Assembly: GCA_021813445.1 (NCBI GenBank)
Contig: JAKAKP010000077.1
Location: forward strand, 1-51,499
Source: Deltaproteobacteria bacterium
GTDB lineage: Bacteria > Desulfobacterota > Desulfobaccia > Desulfobaccales > 0-14-0-80-60-11
Length of the DNA: 51,499 nt
Reading direction: 5' to 3'
Shown here: positions 1 to 8,384 of the stretch, piece by piece
Numbering within the stretch: the first letter of the stretch is position 1
Layout of the letters: each line of letters begins with the position of its first letter
Translations under genes and position numbers: made by a program
Notes under the pieces: model-generated
The model's input: only the letters and a program-made list of their open reading frames with translations
What the model was told of the DNA's origin: nothing
Databases searched by the model: none

Positions 1-230
1 GCCGGGATTTTTAAATCCCGGCCGCACTTGGTGCAGCTGTCCAGGAACTCCTCCAGGCAATAGTCGCACTGCCGTTGCTCGCGGAGCCCGTAGTCCCCCG
101 GCTCCCGGGCCGCCGCCAAATTGTGCCCCTGTCCCAGATGAATCAGCACCGCCTCCCGGCAGGCCTGGTGATCCTCCTGCCAGGGAGGCATATAACCACA
201 ATGGCGGCAAAGCGCCTGATAACGCCGCAT
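1..230 (-). CDS. Zinc-ribbon-like hypothetical protein, C-terminus beyond window
   Basis: The reading frame runs leftward from ATG at 230 off the window edge, giving at least 76 residues. A TGA lies directly before the ATG in frame, so this is the most upstream possible ATG. The visible protein has two cysteine pairs, LCRHCGY near residue 7 and CDYC near residue 59, then a third pair CTKC near residue 69. This looks like a small zinc-binding protein (inference). The family is not recognised. A perfect 10-bp inverted repeat with a 2-nt spacer covers 1-22 inside the coding frame. The next gene downstream of transcription lies outside the window, so the operon context is unknown. Confidence 0.5.
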   Translation of the reverse strand, partial: MRRYQALCRHCGYMPPWQEDHQACREAVLIHLGQGHNLAAAREPGDYGLREQRQCDYCLEEFLDSCTKCGRDLKIP

Positions 231-250
231 TCAGAAGATTCCCCGAGAAA

Positions 251-314
251 CAGTAATTCAGTAATCAGTAATCAGTAATCAGTAAAAACCCTGGCCCCTG
301 GCCCCTGGCCCCTG
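251..314. repeat. Two adjacent heptanucleotide tandem arrays
   Basis: Positions 251-285 carry about five copies of the 7-mer CAGTAAT with one extra base after the first copy. Positions 289-314 then carry three to four copies of CCCTGGC. Both arrays have a 7-bp unit and they abut. They lie between the start of the zinc-ribbon gene and the stop of ribF. No coding role is visible. Confidence 0.75.
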
Positions 315-336
315 CAAAGGCCCCTCCCCTACCCTG

Positions 337-1266
337 CTAGCCCGCGGTCAAGACCTGGCGCGCCCTCTTGATATCCGCATGAATCTGGGCCGCCAGGGCT
401 TCGATGGAGGGGAAGCGCCGCTCTTCCCGGAGGCGGGCCACAAATTCCACCCCCAGGTCCTCATCATAGAGGTCGCCGTTGAAGTCCAGGAGGTGGACTT
501 CCAGGGAAAACTCCCCGTTCTCAAAGGTGGGGCAGGTGCCGATATTGGCCGCCCCCCCCAACGTCTCTTCCCCCCGCCGCACCCGCACCGCATAAATGCC
601 GGTGGCGGGCAGGAGTTCATTGGCCGGCCGGATATTGGCGGTGGGCACGCCCAGAAGTTTGCCGCCCCGGCCTTTGCCGTGCACCACCCGGCCTGCCACC
701 CCATAGGGCCGGCCCAGGAGCAGCGCGGCTTCCTCCACTTTGCCCAGGCGCAGCAGGGCCCGGATCAAAGAGCTGCTGACCACCGCGTTATCGGCCTCCA
801 CCGCCCAGACCACCTGGACAGTAAAGCCGTGCTTTTGGCCCATCTCCTTCAGCAGATCGATATTGCCTTCCCTGCCCCGGCCGAAGCAATAGTCATGGCC
901 TACCACCACCTCCCGGACCCGGAGGCGCTCCAGAAAGTATTGGCGCACGAAGTCCCGGGCCGGCAGCGCGGCAAATTCCCGGGTAAAGGGCAGGACCACC
1001 ACCGCGTCCAGGCCGGCCGCGCCCAGGAGCCTGGTTTTTTGTTCCGGAGTGGTCAATAAGGGTAAATTCATTTCCGGACGGAGCACCTTCAAAGGATGCG
1101 GTTCAAAGGTAATCGCCACGGCCTGGGCGTCCAATTCCCGGGCCCGCTGAATGACCCGGGACAAAATGGCCCGGTGCCCCAGGTGCACGCCGTCGAAATT
1201 GCCGATGGTGACCACGGTCCGTGAGAAAGAAGACGTGCCGGGAGGAAGATCGTGATAAACCATCAT
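337..1266 (-). CDS. ribF: Bifunctional riboflavin kinase / FAD synthetase RibF
   Basis: Converts riboflavin to FMN and FMN to FAD in the cytoplasm. The N-terminal nucleotidyltransferase half is marked by TIGNFDGVHLGHR near residue 20, and the C-terminal flavokinase half by GRGGKLLGVPTAN, with the usual GIYAV following. The length of 309 residues is normal for the family. The frame is open to an ATG at 1314, but AGGAG sits 9 nt before the ATG at 1266, while the 1314 ATG has no ribosome binding site and overlaps a likely -10 element. I therefore use 1266. The gene stands alone between small hypothetical genes and a tRNA. Confidence 0.93.
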   Translation of the reverse strand: MMVYHDLPPGTSSFSRTVVTIGNFDGVHLGHRAILSRVIQRARELDAQAVAITFEPHPLKVLRPEMNLPLLTTPEQKTRLLGAAGLDAVVVLPFTREFAALPARDFVRQYFLERLRVREVVVGHDYCFGRGREGNIDLLKEMGQKHGFTVQVVWAVEADNAVVSSSLIRALLRLGKVEEAALLLGRPYGVAGRVVHGKGRGGKLLGVPTANIRPANELLPATGIYAVRVRRGEETLGGAANIGTCPTFENGEFSLEVHLLDFNGDLYDEDLGVEFVARLREERRFPSIEALAAQIHADIKRARQVLTAG

Positions 1267-1312
1267 CCCCTGCCGCTCCTGCCAGTTAAGCCTTGACAAT
1301 CCATAAGGCCCC

Positions 1313-1318
1313 ATTATA
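1313..1318 (-). promoter_or_regulatory. Candidate -10 element for ribF
   Basis: A perfect TATAAT on the minus strand lies about 47 bp upstream of the chosen ribF start. It would give a leader of roughly 40 nt. No good -35 hexamer is seen at 17 bp (only a weak TGGCAA-like match). The element overlaps the alternative upstream ATG of ribF, which supports the shorter start. Confidence 0.35.
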
Positions 1319-1366
1319 TATTTTTAAGTTGAAAATTGCCAGGCAGGTTTGCTTGTCCGGTGATTT

Positions 1367-1453
1367 GCCGAAGTGGCGGAATCGGGAGACGCGCTAGGTT
1401 CAGGGTCTAGTGGGGGTATCCCCGTCGGGGTTCAAGTCCCCGCTTCGGCACCA
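1367..1453 (+). tRNA. tRNA-Leu (anticodon CAG)
   Basis: The acceptor arms GCCGAAG (1367-1373) and CTTCGGC (1443-1449) pair perfectly and are followed by A and an encoded CCA. The anticodon arm is CTAGG-TTCAGGG-TCTAG, placing CAG at positions 34-36. A long variable arm built from GGGG/CCCC and a T-arm with GTTCAAGTC make this a class II tRNA, as expected for leucine. It decodes CUG, a major codon in GC-rich genomes. It is transcribed divergently from ribF. Confidence 0.95.
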
Positions 1454-1787
1454 TATCAGTATGCATACGGGTTTCCGGGGTGTCCAGGGGCGGTTGGGTG
1501 CCCATCGGGTGCCCGCCATTTGGTGGAAAGCCAGTAGTCATCGGGCGGGGAACCGGATTCGGGCCGGTTCCCCACCTTAGTTTTGCACCACGGACAAAGC
1601 TCGCGGCGCTTTGGTTCTTACACCCCGCCCCCGGGTCCCCTCCAGTGCTTCCTTTGTCCCCAAGTACCCGATTGAACTTACCCCCATGGCGCCATGTCCG
1701 CATTACCCTTTACTCGTCAGTCAAAGGCTTTTCAGGACTTTTTCAATGGGGCTGCCAGGACTGGATAGCCGCCTGGACTTTTTCCGG
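1454..1787. other. Non-coding gap downstream of tRNA-Leu; possible relic
   Basis: This 334-bp stretch has open frames on both strands but none with a credible start or protein. On the minus strand one frame reads continuously from about 1700 into the antisense of the tRNA and ends in the pattern PKRGLEP that antisense tRNA sequence gives. Upstream of that it contains GHPMGTQ, which faintly recalls the end of a tyrosine integrase. That is not enough to call a gene. A 5-bp stem around 1753-1776 could be a weak terminator for gpmA. Confidence 0.3.
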
Positions 1788-2465
1788 TTAACCCAGGTAG
1801 TAATGGCGGATGGGTTTGAGGTCATCAGTTAATTCGTAGATCAGGGGAATGCCGGTGGGGATATTTAGGCGGACAACCGCCTCATGGGGGACTCGGTCCA
1901 GATGCTTGACCAAAGTCCGGAGGCTGTTGCAGTGGGCGACGATGATCGCCCGCCGACCCGCGGCCACAGCCGGGGCGATGGTTTCCAGCCAGTAGGGCAA
2001 AACCCTGGACTCCACGTCCTGCAGGCATTCGGCCAGGGGCAGCCGTCCGGGGGGGACGCCCGCATAGCGGGGGTCGGTCCCGGGAAAGTGGGGATGATCA
2101 GGAGTGATGGACGGTGGAGGTACGTCATAGCTGCGGCGCCAGAACTGCACCTGCTCCAAACGGTGCCAGGCCACGGTCTGTCCCTGCAAGGCGCCGTAGT
2201 GGCGTTCATTCAGACGCCAACTCTGGTGGACCGGAATCCACATGCGGTCCATTTCTTCCAGAACCACCCATAAGGTTTTAATGGCGCGCCTGAGAACGCT
2301 GCTGAAAGCCACATCAAACTCAAAGCCCTCCTGGGCCAGGACGCGGCCGGCCTCGCGGGCTTCAGCCAGGCCCTGGGGGGAGAGACCCACGTCCATCCAG
2401 CCGGTGAAACGGTTTTCCCGGTTCCAGAGGCTCTCGCCGTGACGCAGCAAAACGAGCTTTTTCAT
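1788..2465 (-). CDS. gpmA: GpmA-like 2,3-bisphosphoglycerate-dependent phosphoglycerate mutase
   Basis: Histidine phosphatase superfamily, expected to interconvert 3- and 2-phosphoglycerate. Visible residues are the phospho-acceptor in RHGES (His9), Glu87 in LNERHYG, the Arg pair in FWRRSYD (110-111) and the second histidine in AHCNS (His178). The length is 225 residues, against about 250 for E. coli GpmA. The flexible C-terminal tail after HYYLG is missing. The usual GLNKAET segment, which carries the substrate lysine, is replaced by GQTVAWH and is about four residues shorter. The first ATG of the frame at 2534 would overlap the upstream gene, so the start at 2465 before KKLVLLRHG is used. 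It lies 13 bp after the stop of the transporter gene, so they are probably cotranscribed. Confidence 0.85.
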   Translation of the reverse strand: MKKLVLLRHGESLWNRENRFTGWMDVGLSPQGLAEAREAGRVLAQEGFEFDVAFSSVLRRAIKTLWVVLEEMDRMWIPVHQSWRLNERHYGALQGQTVAWHRLEQVQFWRRSYDVPPPSITPDHPHFPGTDPRYAGVPPGRLPLAECLQDVESRVLPYWLETIAPAVAAGRRAIIVAHCNSLRTLVKHLDRVPHEAVVRLNIPTGIPLIYELTDDLKPIRHYYLG

Positions 2466-2478
2466 GGAGGTTGGCGTT

Positions 2479-5142
2479 TTAATAAGCCACGCCTCGCAGT
2501 CGCGCAGCAAAGTAGCGGCAGAAATTGATGGCAATTTGGGGGTAGATCTTCATCATCTCTTGAAAATGTCGATGATGAATGATCAACGCCTCGGTAGGCT
2601 CCGCGGTGACGCAGGTGGCGTTGGCAGGCATCTGGGTAAACAGGCTCAGTTCCCCAATATAGGTGCCATTGCCGATGGTGGCCGCGAGCTCTTCATTACT
2701 GCGGCCATAATTGCGGGAGACCTTAATTTTGCCCTTAACTATTAAGATGATGACCGAGTTATCCTGTCCTTCCCTTAAGAGGACTTCGCCGGTTTTGTAG
2801 GACATTGGCCCGCTGATCGTGGCAATGGCTTGCAATTCCCGGATACTCAAGCCCGCAAATAAATCGAACCCTTGCAGATGATGGATTATTTCCAGCAGAT
2901 TCGGCACAGCCACCTCCTTCCCTGCACAACGAGATAAAGCATATCTGGCCGTTTCCCGGGTCATGGAGTCTGCATCCGTCAACAGCATTTCCGCCAGAGG
3001 GTAAAATATCATTCCCGGGGTATGGGCGCCGATGGCAAAGGCCGCCAGCATCCTGGTGGTTGGGTCCTGGCTGATTACCAGATGGGCGATGACCCCGGCC
3101 AAATCATCGGCTCGCACCAGCAGCATGAGTCGGCGGCCCTGGGAAATCTTTGCAGTTATTGGCATTTCGCCAATTAAGGGGATCAAATAATTAGCCAGAT
3201 TCCGGTTCAGCAATTCTTCCACCATTTCGACGGCTATGGCAGACTGGTGGGAATGTAAGGCGCCATACATCAGGCGCATGTCATCATAAGTGACCCAGAG
3301 GGCATGAAAAATAACGTCAAGGATTTCCTGGTTCTTCTCCATCAGGTGGGTTTTCAGTAAATCCACCGCCTGGGATTTGGGAAACCTGGAAAGGGCCTCA
3401 ATAAAAATCAGGTTATTATAGGTATCCCGCACGTGGTGGTGCATGTATGGGGAGATATCAAAATCTTTTAATTTTGCCAGCCGCAGGACTTCGAGGATGC
3501 CCTTCTGGCGTCTCCAGGTACTGTTAAGCAACCCTACTTCCAGAAAACTGGTGATCTGTTCTCCAAAGCCGGCCAGGGCCTCAATGGCAGCCTTACGCAC
3601 CGTTTCCTGATCATCCAGGAGCCTGAGCAGTTCTCCCACCGCCCTTAAGTCGGGATGATTGATGAAGAAAATGGCGGCTTCCGCCCTGGTGGCGGGGCTG
3701 TCGTCATGGAGCAGTTTCAAAGCGATATCCGGCGTCAGGCCCGGAGTAGGGTTAATCTCGGCCTCCCCCGGCTGACTCTTGACCAGATCCAGGTCCTGCA
3801 TCCGGGGGTGGGTCAGGTAATTTTCCCCGGTGGAAGAAGCCTCCAGCAAGTTAAGGCCATCACTATCTTCAACGATTACCTGTTTTAATCCATGATAATA
3901 TTGGCGCACAAAAATTACGGTTTCCACAGTCAGATAAAGGGCCAGGACCGCAGCCAGGGGCGCCAGGTATTCCGGGGGAAACAGCGGCTTTAAAGTCCAG
4001 AGGAGCAAGGCCCCCGCCATCATCCCAGCCTTGACCACCGCCCCCCGGAGAAACACCCGGCTCCATTGGGAAATCTTCTGGGGCAGGAGGTTAAACAGAA
4101 TCTTGTTGACCGGACCGTTGAGTACTCTTTGAATAATAACAGTAGTGAATTGCCCATACGCGGCGACAAAGATATTATAATAAAAAGTCAACGCTCCAAA
4201 GATTAAGGTAAAGTTGATGGGAGCTATCAAAGAAGTTCTGGATATTCCCATTCTGGCATAAAATTTTCCCACCAGCCACAAGGCCAGAAATACCGCCAAA
4301 GTCATAGAGCCGCGGAAATATCCCAAAAAGGAAATGAGTGTTTGTTCAGTACCGAAGGTACTGTTGGCCAAGAGGCTGAATTGATAGGTCAGGATCGGCA
4401 GCAAAATATTGGGAATCAAGGCGCAAATGAACAGGTAGCGGAAGATAGGATATTGTTTGATAATGGCCGGCACTTCCCGCAGCTTCCGGTCGGGAACCGC
4501 AATCACGGCCGGATTGGCGGAAGTTTGGTCTAAATAGCGGCGGGATGAAATAACCAGAAAGATGGCAATGAGCAGAAACGAGGCGGCAAAGATGATTAAG
4601 GAAAAATCGTCGCCGAATTCCCGGATCAGGGGTTTGGTGGTAAAGTTGCCCAAGGTGCTGCCCAATACCTGGGCCCCCATAATCAGGTGAAAAATCCGTT
4701 TCCCCTGACTGGCGCTGAAGAGATCCCCGGCAATATTCCAGAGATACACCAGGAAAATGGAGTCTTGCAGGTAGAGGAGCTGAAAGAGAAGGGGGTAGGA
4801 AATGGAGAAGTCGGCTTTGACCAGGAAGTAAATTCCCAGCAAAGAGACGAAATAAAAGGTTAAGAAGCCGGCCAAGAGATTCTCGTTGCGAAATTTGCTC
4901 CAAAAACGGTGCATCACCCCAAAGATGAAAAAGCTGATAACGCCGTTGATCACAAACATCAGCGGCATTTGCACCACCCCGTAACGTTTGAAAAAAGTAG
5001 TGTCAACGTAGTTGCGAAAGACGGCGCTGACAAAATAAAGGGAGAAAAAAATCAGGGAGATCCAGATGAAGCGGGCGGACTCATATTCGTAAACATGCAG
5101 CTTCGCCAGCAGATAATTTTTAAGGGCCTGCACTTGACTCAT
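2479..5142 (-). CDS. Multi-pass transporter fused to HEAT repeats and a cyclic-nucleotide-binding fold
   Basis: The 887-residue protein has three parts. Residues 1 to about 430 form roughly ten to twelve hydrophobic segments resembling MFS or ATP/ADP-translocase-like carriers. Residues about 470-745 are alpha-helical HEAT-type repeats (for example [19 protein letters not shown]). From about 755 to the end is a cNMP-binding fold ([21 protein letters not shown]). In the phosphate-binding cassette the usual PRAAT reads PANAT, so the ligand-contacting arginine is missing. The substrate is unknown. The fusion suggests a transporter gated by, or anchored through, a cytoplasmic sensor (inference). 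No strong ribosome binding site precedes the ATG at 5142. gpmA follows 13 bp downstream. Confidence 0.8.
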   Translation of the reverse strand: MSQVQALKNYLLAKLHVYEYESARFIWISLIFFSLYFVSAVFRNYVDTTFFKRYGVVQMPLMFVINGVISFFIFGVMHRFWSKFRNENLLAGFLTFYFVSLLGIYFLVKADFSISYPLLFQLLYLQDSIFLVYLWNIAGDLFSASQGKRIFHLIMGAQVLGSTLGNFTTKPLIREFGDDFSLIIFAASFLLIAIFLVISSRRYLDQTSANPAVIAVPDRKLREVPAIIKQYPIFRYLFICALIPNILLPILTYQFSLLANSTFGTEQTLISFLGYFRGSMTLAVFLALWLVGKFYARMGISRTSLIAPINFTLIFGALTFYYNIFVAAYGQFTTVIIQRVLNGPVNKILFNLLPQKISQWSRVFLRGAVVKAGMMAGALLLWTLKPLFPPEYLAPLAAVLALYLTVETVIFVRQYYHGLKQVIVEDSDGLNLLEASSTGENYLTHPRMQDLDLVKSQPGEAEINPTPGLTPDIALKLLHDDSPATRAEAAIFFINHPDLRAVGELLRLLDDQETVRKAAIEALAGFGEQITSFLEVGLLNSTWRRQKGILEVLRLAKLKDFDISPYMHHHVRDTYNNLIFIEALSRFPKSQAVDLLKTHLMEKNQEILDVIFHALWVTYDDMRLMYGALHSHQSAIAVEMVEELLNRNLANYLIPLIGEMPITAKISQGRRLMLLVRADDLAGVIAHLVISQDPTTRMLAAFAIGAHTPGMIFYPLAEMLLTDADSMTRETARYALSRCAGKEVAVPNLLEIIHHLQGFDLFAGLSIRELQAIATISGPMSYKTGEVLLREGQDNSVIILIVKGKIKVSRNYGRSNEELAATIGNGTYIGELSLFTQMPANATCVTAEPTEALIIHHRHFQEMMKIYPQIAINFCRYFAARLRGVAY

Positions 5143-5579
5143 AATAGGTAATATTCGCAGTAAAGGAGATTATACATAAGACGCAAGGTGATTTTAAAAC
5201 AGGGCTTGCTCAAGTTGTAACGGTAGATCAACTTCTCCCGCCATCCCTGCCAAGCCCGGGGTGAGCCGCCGGGCCGTCTGGTTTCCCCTTCCCCCCGTCC
5301 CTCAAGCCTTTATCGGTAATTCTTTCAGTTTGCAGTAAGCTCCTGGAAAAAGGAGGCCCACCTGCTTTTGCCCTGCAGAAAGAGCTGAAAGCCTGACCTT
5401 TGGAATATTTTTGCCCCAGGTTGAAGGGGATCCCGAATTAGATTTAGCATCTACCCCCTGATCGTGCTACCATGAGCCCCAAGCCGCGAGTTATAACCCG
5501 CGATTTTCCCAAGAGTTCCACAGTATTCCACGCAAATTCCAAAAACCTGGGGCCATTGTACCAAAGGCAGGAGGTCAAT
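5143..5579. other. Divergent intergenic region
   Basis: This region separates the transporter gene (minus) from the glycosyltransferase gene (plus). It should hold promoters for both, but I see no convincing -35/-10 pair. A GC-rich block lies at about 5240-5300. The reading frame of the glycosyltransferase is open back to an ATG at 5472, but that part has no ribosome binding site and no recognisable protein signal. No RNA gene is recognised. Confidence 0.4.
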
Positions 5580-6806
5580 TTGTCCGGGAAGATCAAACGT
5601 CTCTTATTTTATACCCACAACTCCATTGGCCATGGGCACGCCTTTCGCACCCTGGCAATAATCAGCGGCATGCGGCGGTGGCGTCCGGACCTGGATTTTC
5701 TCGTAGTGTCGGGGTCTTCGGTGCCCCAGATATTTTTTGACGAAGGCATCGAAGTGGTCAAACTGCCGGGAATAAAAATAGACTTTGACAACCAGGTCAA
5801 TCCCTTGCAGCCCCGGTATCTGAAAAGCCTGGAGGTGGATAAGATATTTGCCTTCAGAATGCAAGTCATCCAGGATACCTTTGCTTTTTTTGAACCCCAG
5901 GCGTTGTTCATCGAACATTATATGGCCGGATTGATGAATGAAGCCCTGCCTTTGATACTTAAAAAGAGACTGCGACGGGAACAACCCACGGATTTTGCCC
6001 TGGTCCACCTTTCCCGGGACATTATGCGGGGCGCGCCCAACCTCTTCATCCCCTACCAAACGCCCAGTGATCAACCCGAAGGCGTAAATATAGCCCTAAA
6101 TTTCGATTTTATCTATGTTTTGGACGATGCTCGCAATATTGATTTTAACCGGGAAGTCTTGGGAAATAACCCGGAATTGGCAAACAGGATTCATTACCTT
6201 GGAGGAGTCACCATTAAGACCCGGGAAGAGTTGCCTGATCGCCAGGAAGTATTAAGGCATTTTAATCTCGGAACAGAGCCGCTCATTCTCGTCTCCCTGG
6301 GGCGCCATGGTAAAATAGTGGAAATGTTACGTCAACTTCTATCTGGTTTTGATCGCTTGAGCTTCACCAAAGATTATCAGATCGTCCTCATTGTTGATCC
6401 CTATCTGGAAGACTCCACCATTAGCTCCCTCAAATCTGACACCCTGGCAGACCGGATCCATTTTCTGCCGTTTAAATCGAACCTGATAGATTTAATAAAT
6501 ATTGCCGAACTGGTGGTCTGCCGGGCCGGCTACAACACCATCAACGAAATTCTGCTGACCGGCGCCCGGGCCCTGGTCATCCCCGAGCGCCACCCCAGTC
6601 AGGAGCAGGAACGCCGGGCCAGTTCCATCCCTTTAGATAATGTGGCCGTAGTAACTGAGGAAGAGGTGCTGGACAGCCAAATAGAGAAGATCATCTCGGA
6701 ACTGTTGCAAAGACCCGCTACTCCTCTAAATTACCGCTTTGATAAATACGCCATCGGCCGCCGCATCATCACTGACCTGGAGGGGTGGAAAGCAGCACAT
6801 CTGTGA
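5580..6806 (+). CDS. MurG-like (GT28/GT-B fold) glycosyltransferase
   Basis: A predicted GT-B glycosyltransferase. The N-terminal half begins RLLFYTHNSIGHGHAFR, where GHGHAFR matches the glycine/histidine acceptor loop of the MurG/GT28 group. The C-terminal half has VSLGRHGK and then CRAGYNTINEILLTGARAL followed by HPSQEQERR, the nucleotide-sugar binding pattern of the GT28 C-terminal domain. The start is set at TTG 5580 because AGGAGG lies five bases before it and the protein core begins at once. An ATG at 5472 would add 36 residues without a binding site. Product length is 408 residues. It opens a cluster of glycan-related genes. Donor and acceptor are unknown. Confidence 0.72.
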   Translation: MSGKIKRLLFYTHNSIGHGHAFRTLAIISGMRRWRPDLDFLVVSGSSVPQIFFDEGIEVVKLPGIKIDFDNQVNPLQPRYLKSLEVDKIFAFRMQVIQDTFAFFEPQALFIEHYMAGLMNEALPLILKKRLRREQPTDFALVHLSRDIMRGAPNLFIPYQTPSDQPEGVNIALNFDFIYVLDDARNIDFNREVLGNNPELANRIHYLGGVTIKTREELPDRQEVLRHFNLGTEPLILVSLGRHGKIVEMLRQLLSGFDRLSFTKDYQIVLIVDPYLEDSTISSLKSDTLADRIHFLPFKSNLIDLINIAELVVCRAGYNTINEILLTGARALVIPERHPSQEQERRASSIPLDNVAVVTEEEVLDSQIEKIISELLQRPATPLNYRFDKYAIGRRIITDLEGWKAAHL

Positions 6807-6816
6807 AAATTAACCG

Positions 6817-6845
6817 TGTAGGGGCGAACCCAGGCGTCCGCCCCA
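6817..6845. repeat. GTAGGGGCG dispersed hairpin repeat, copy 1
   Basis: GTAGGGGCG followed by a short loop and CGCCCC forms a 6-bp stem. Related copies lie at 45184-45210 (same strand) and 35074-35099 (opposite strand). It sits in the 101-bp gap between two convergent genes and may double as a terminator. Confidence 0.6.
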
Positions 6846-6907
6846 GACGCGGGGGCATACCGTCTGCTTTCGGTAACAGATAATTTTAGCCTTGTAACGG
6901 TATAGTA

Positions 6908-8347
6908 TTAAAAGTCAGAAGTCAGTGGCGGGAAGGTTTTCCGTCTTAAGCGGCCCAGCCTATTTTTCTCTTTAACCACCGCCTCGATCTGCTCGGAGAT
7001 TTCCCGGAATCTTGGGGCCGTTATCTCCGGGCAGAAATGGTTGGCCGGACTTTGGTGGTAATATAGAGAAGGGTCGTAATTATCATCAATGAGGTGCTGG
7101 GCCCGGCAATACTCAAAGGCCTCAGTGCCGGGGTAGGGAGTAAAGATGCTATAGATTACTTTGTCGCAATCAAGGCTGCGGATGACCTCCAGGGTATCTT
7201 TTAGGGTCCTCTCATTTTCCTGGGGGAACCCGGCCATGAAAAATGTCTCCAGACTGATGCCCTGCTGGCTAACTAGCTGGCAGGCGGCTTTTGCTTCTTC
7301 GATGGTAAAACCTTTTCTTATCTGTCTCAATATCTCATTATTGCCGGATTCTATTCCCAATTGAATCCTAGAGCACCCCGCCTCTCGCATCAGCTTGATA
7401 TTGGCCGCGGTTACCAGGTTGACGTGGATTTCGCAACTCCAGGGCAGGCCCGGACCACGTTCTTTGATTTCTGTGACCAAGGCCCGGAGATATCCGGGAT
7501 TTACTCCAAAGGTGTCATCATCGAAATGGATGGCTTGACCCCCGCTTTCCTGGAGCAGCCGCATTTCTCTGATCACATTTTCGGGGGACCTGAACCTGAC
7601 TCTTTTCCCCCAGACCCCCTTAGAATTACAAAAAAAGCAATTGTAAGGACAGCCCCGGGTGGCGAAGATGCGGCTAAACGCGGACCGGGGATAACGCTGA
7701 TAATCATGAAGGACTTCCGGGGCAAATTGGGCGGGAAAGGCGAGAGCATCTAAGTCATCGAGGAATTCCCGGGGAGCAGTGATAGCTGCTGCCTCCCTCT
7801 GGCGATAGACCAGCCCCCGGACCCGGCCAAGGTTGCCCCCGTCTTCCAGGGAGGCGAGCAGTTCCACCAGGGTTTTCTCCCCTTCCCCCATAACGCCAAC
7901 GTCGATGTCATTATGGGCCAGAATCTCTTGCCCCATTTGCGTGGGGTGGGGGCCGCCCAAGACCACCAGGATGTCAGCGCTCACTTCCTTAGCGATTTTA
8001 GCCACCTGCCGGGCCGCGGCAAAGTTGGCTGATTTCGCGGAAATGCCAATGACGGTGGGCAGATAGGCGGCAATAACGGCCTTAATCTCTTGCCAGATAT
8101 CAGCCGATGAATCATGCAACCTTTCCTGATAATGGGTAAAACCATATTTGGTGAAATAAGCTGCTTCGAAGGGGTCGCTTGCCGGCAAAAAGTCGCTATT
8201 GAAAACCACCACTTCCCAATCACTTTGCGTCTTGACCGCCGCAGCCAGGTAACCTAAAGATAAGGGATAGTGGACCAGGGCATAGGTGTCTTTGAAGAGG
8301 CGATAAAAAGGCGGTTCTATTAATAAAAGCCGTTGACCTGGGCCCAT
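6908..8347 (-). CDS. B12-binding-domain radical SAM protein
   Basis: The 479-residue protein has an N-terminal cobalamin-binding Rossmann region (IEPPFYR near residue 10, LVVLGGPHPTQ near residue 128). A radical SAM core follows with the cluster motif CPYNCFFC, Cys233, Cys237 and Cys240. GIESGNNEILRQIRKG and FMAGFPQENERTL are further radical SAM signatures. Members of this BchE-like class often methylate unactivated carbon or do other radical chemistry; the substrate cannot be read from sequence. AGGTGA precedes the ATG at 8347. It is divergent from the heparinase-like gene with only 37 AT-rich bases between them, so the two may share a control region. A role in modifying a glycan or lipid made by this cluster is inference. 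Confidence 0.85.
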   Translation of the reverse strand: MGPGQRLLLIEPPFYRLFKDTYALVHYPLSLGYLAAAVKTQSDWEVVVFNSDFLPASDPFEAAYFTKYGFTHYQERLHDSSADIWQEIKAVIAAYLPTVIGISAKSANFAAARQVAKIAKEVSADILVVLGGPHPTQMGQEILAHNDIDVGVMGEGEKTLVELLASLEDGGNLGRVRGLVYRQREAAAITAPREFLDDLDALAFPAQFAPEVLHDYQRYPRSAFSRIFATRGCPYNCFFCNSKGVWGKRVRFRSPENVIREMRLLQESGGQAIHFDDDTFGVNPGYLRALVTEIKERGPGLPWSCEIHVNLVTAANIKLMREAGCSRIQLGIESGNNEILRQIRKGFTIEEAKAACQLVSQQGISLETFFMAGFPQENERTLKDTLEVIRSLDCDKVIYSIFTPYPGTEAFEYCRAQHLIDDNYDPSLYYHQSPANHFCPEITAPRFREISEQIEAVVKEKNRLGRLRRKTFPPLTSDF

Positions 8348-8384
8348 TGATCACCTGTATGTTATTAAAATAATTAATTATAGC

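Noticed and set aside
1-22. Perfect palindrome GCCGGGATTT-TT-AAATCCCGGC as a terminator
   Set aside because: It lies inside the open coding frame of the zinc-ribbon protein, with the rest of the gene outside the window; a terminator there cannot be supported.
379-1059. Long plus-strand frame opposite ribF
   Set aside because: A shadow of the GC-rich ribF gene; no motif, and the ribF frame has strong family signatures. The same reasoning removes the many long antisense frames over the che, pst and RND genes.
1407-1703. Minus-strand 98-codon frame running into the tRNA
   Set aside because: Its end is antisense tRNA-Leu and the rest has no recognisable motif; kept only as a weak relic hypothesis.
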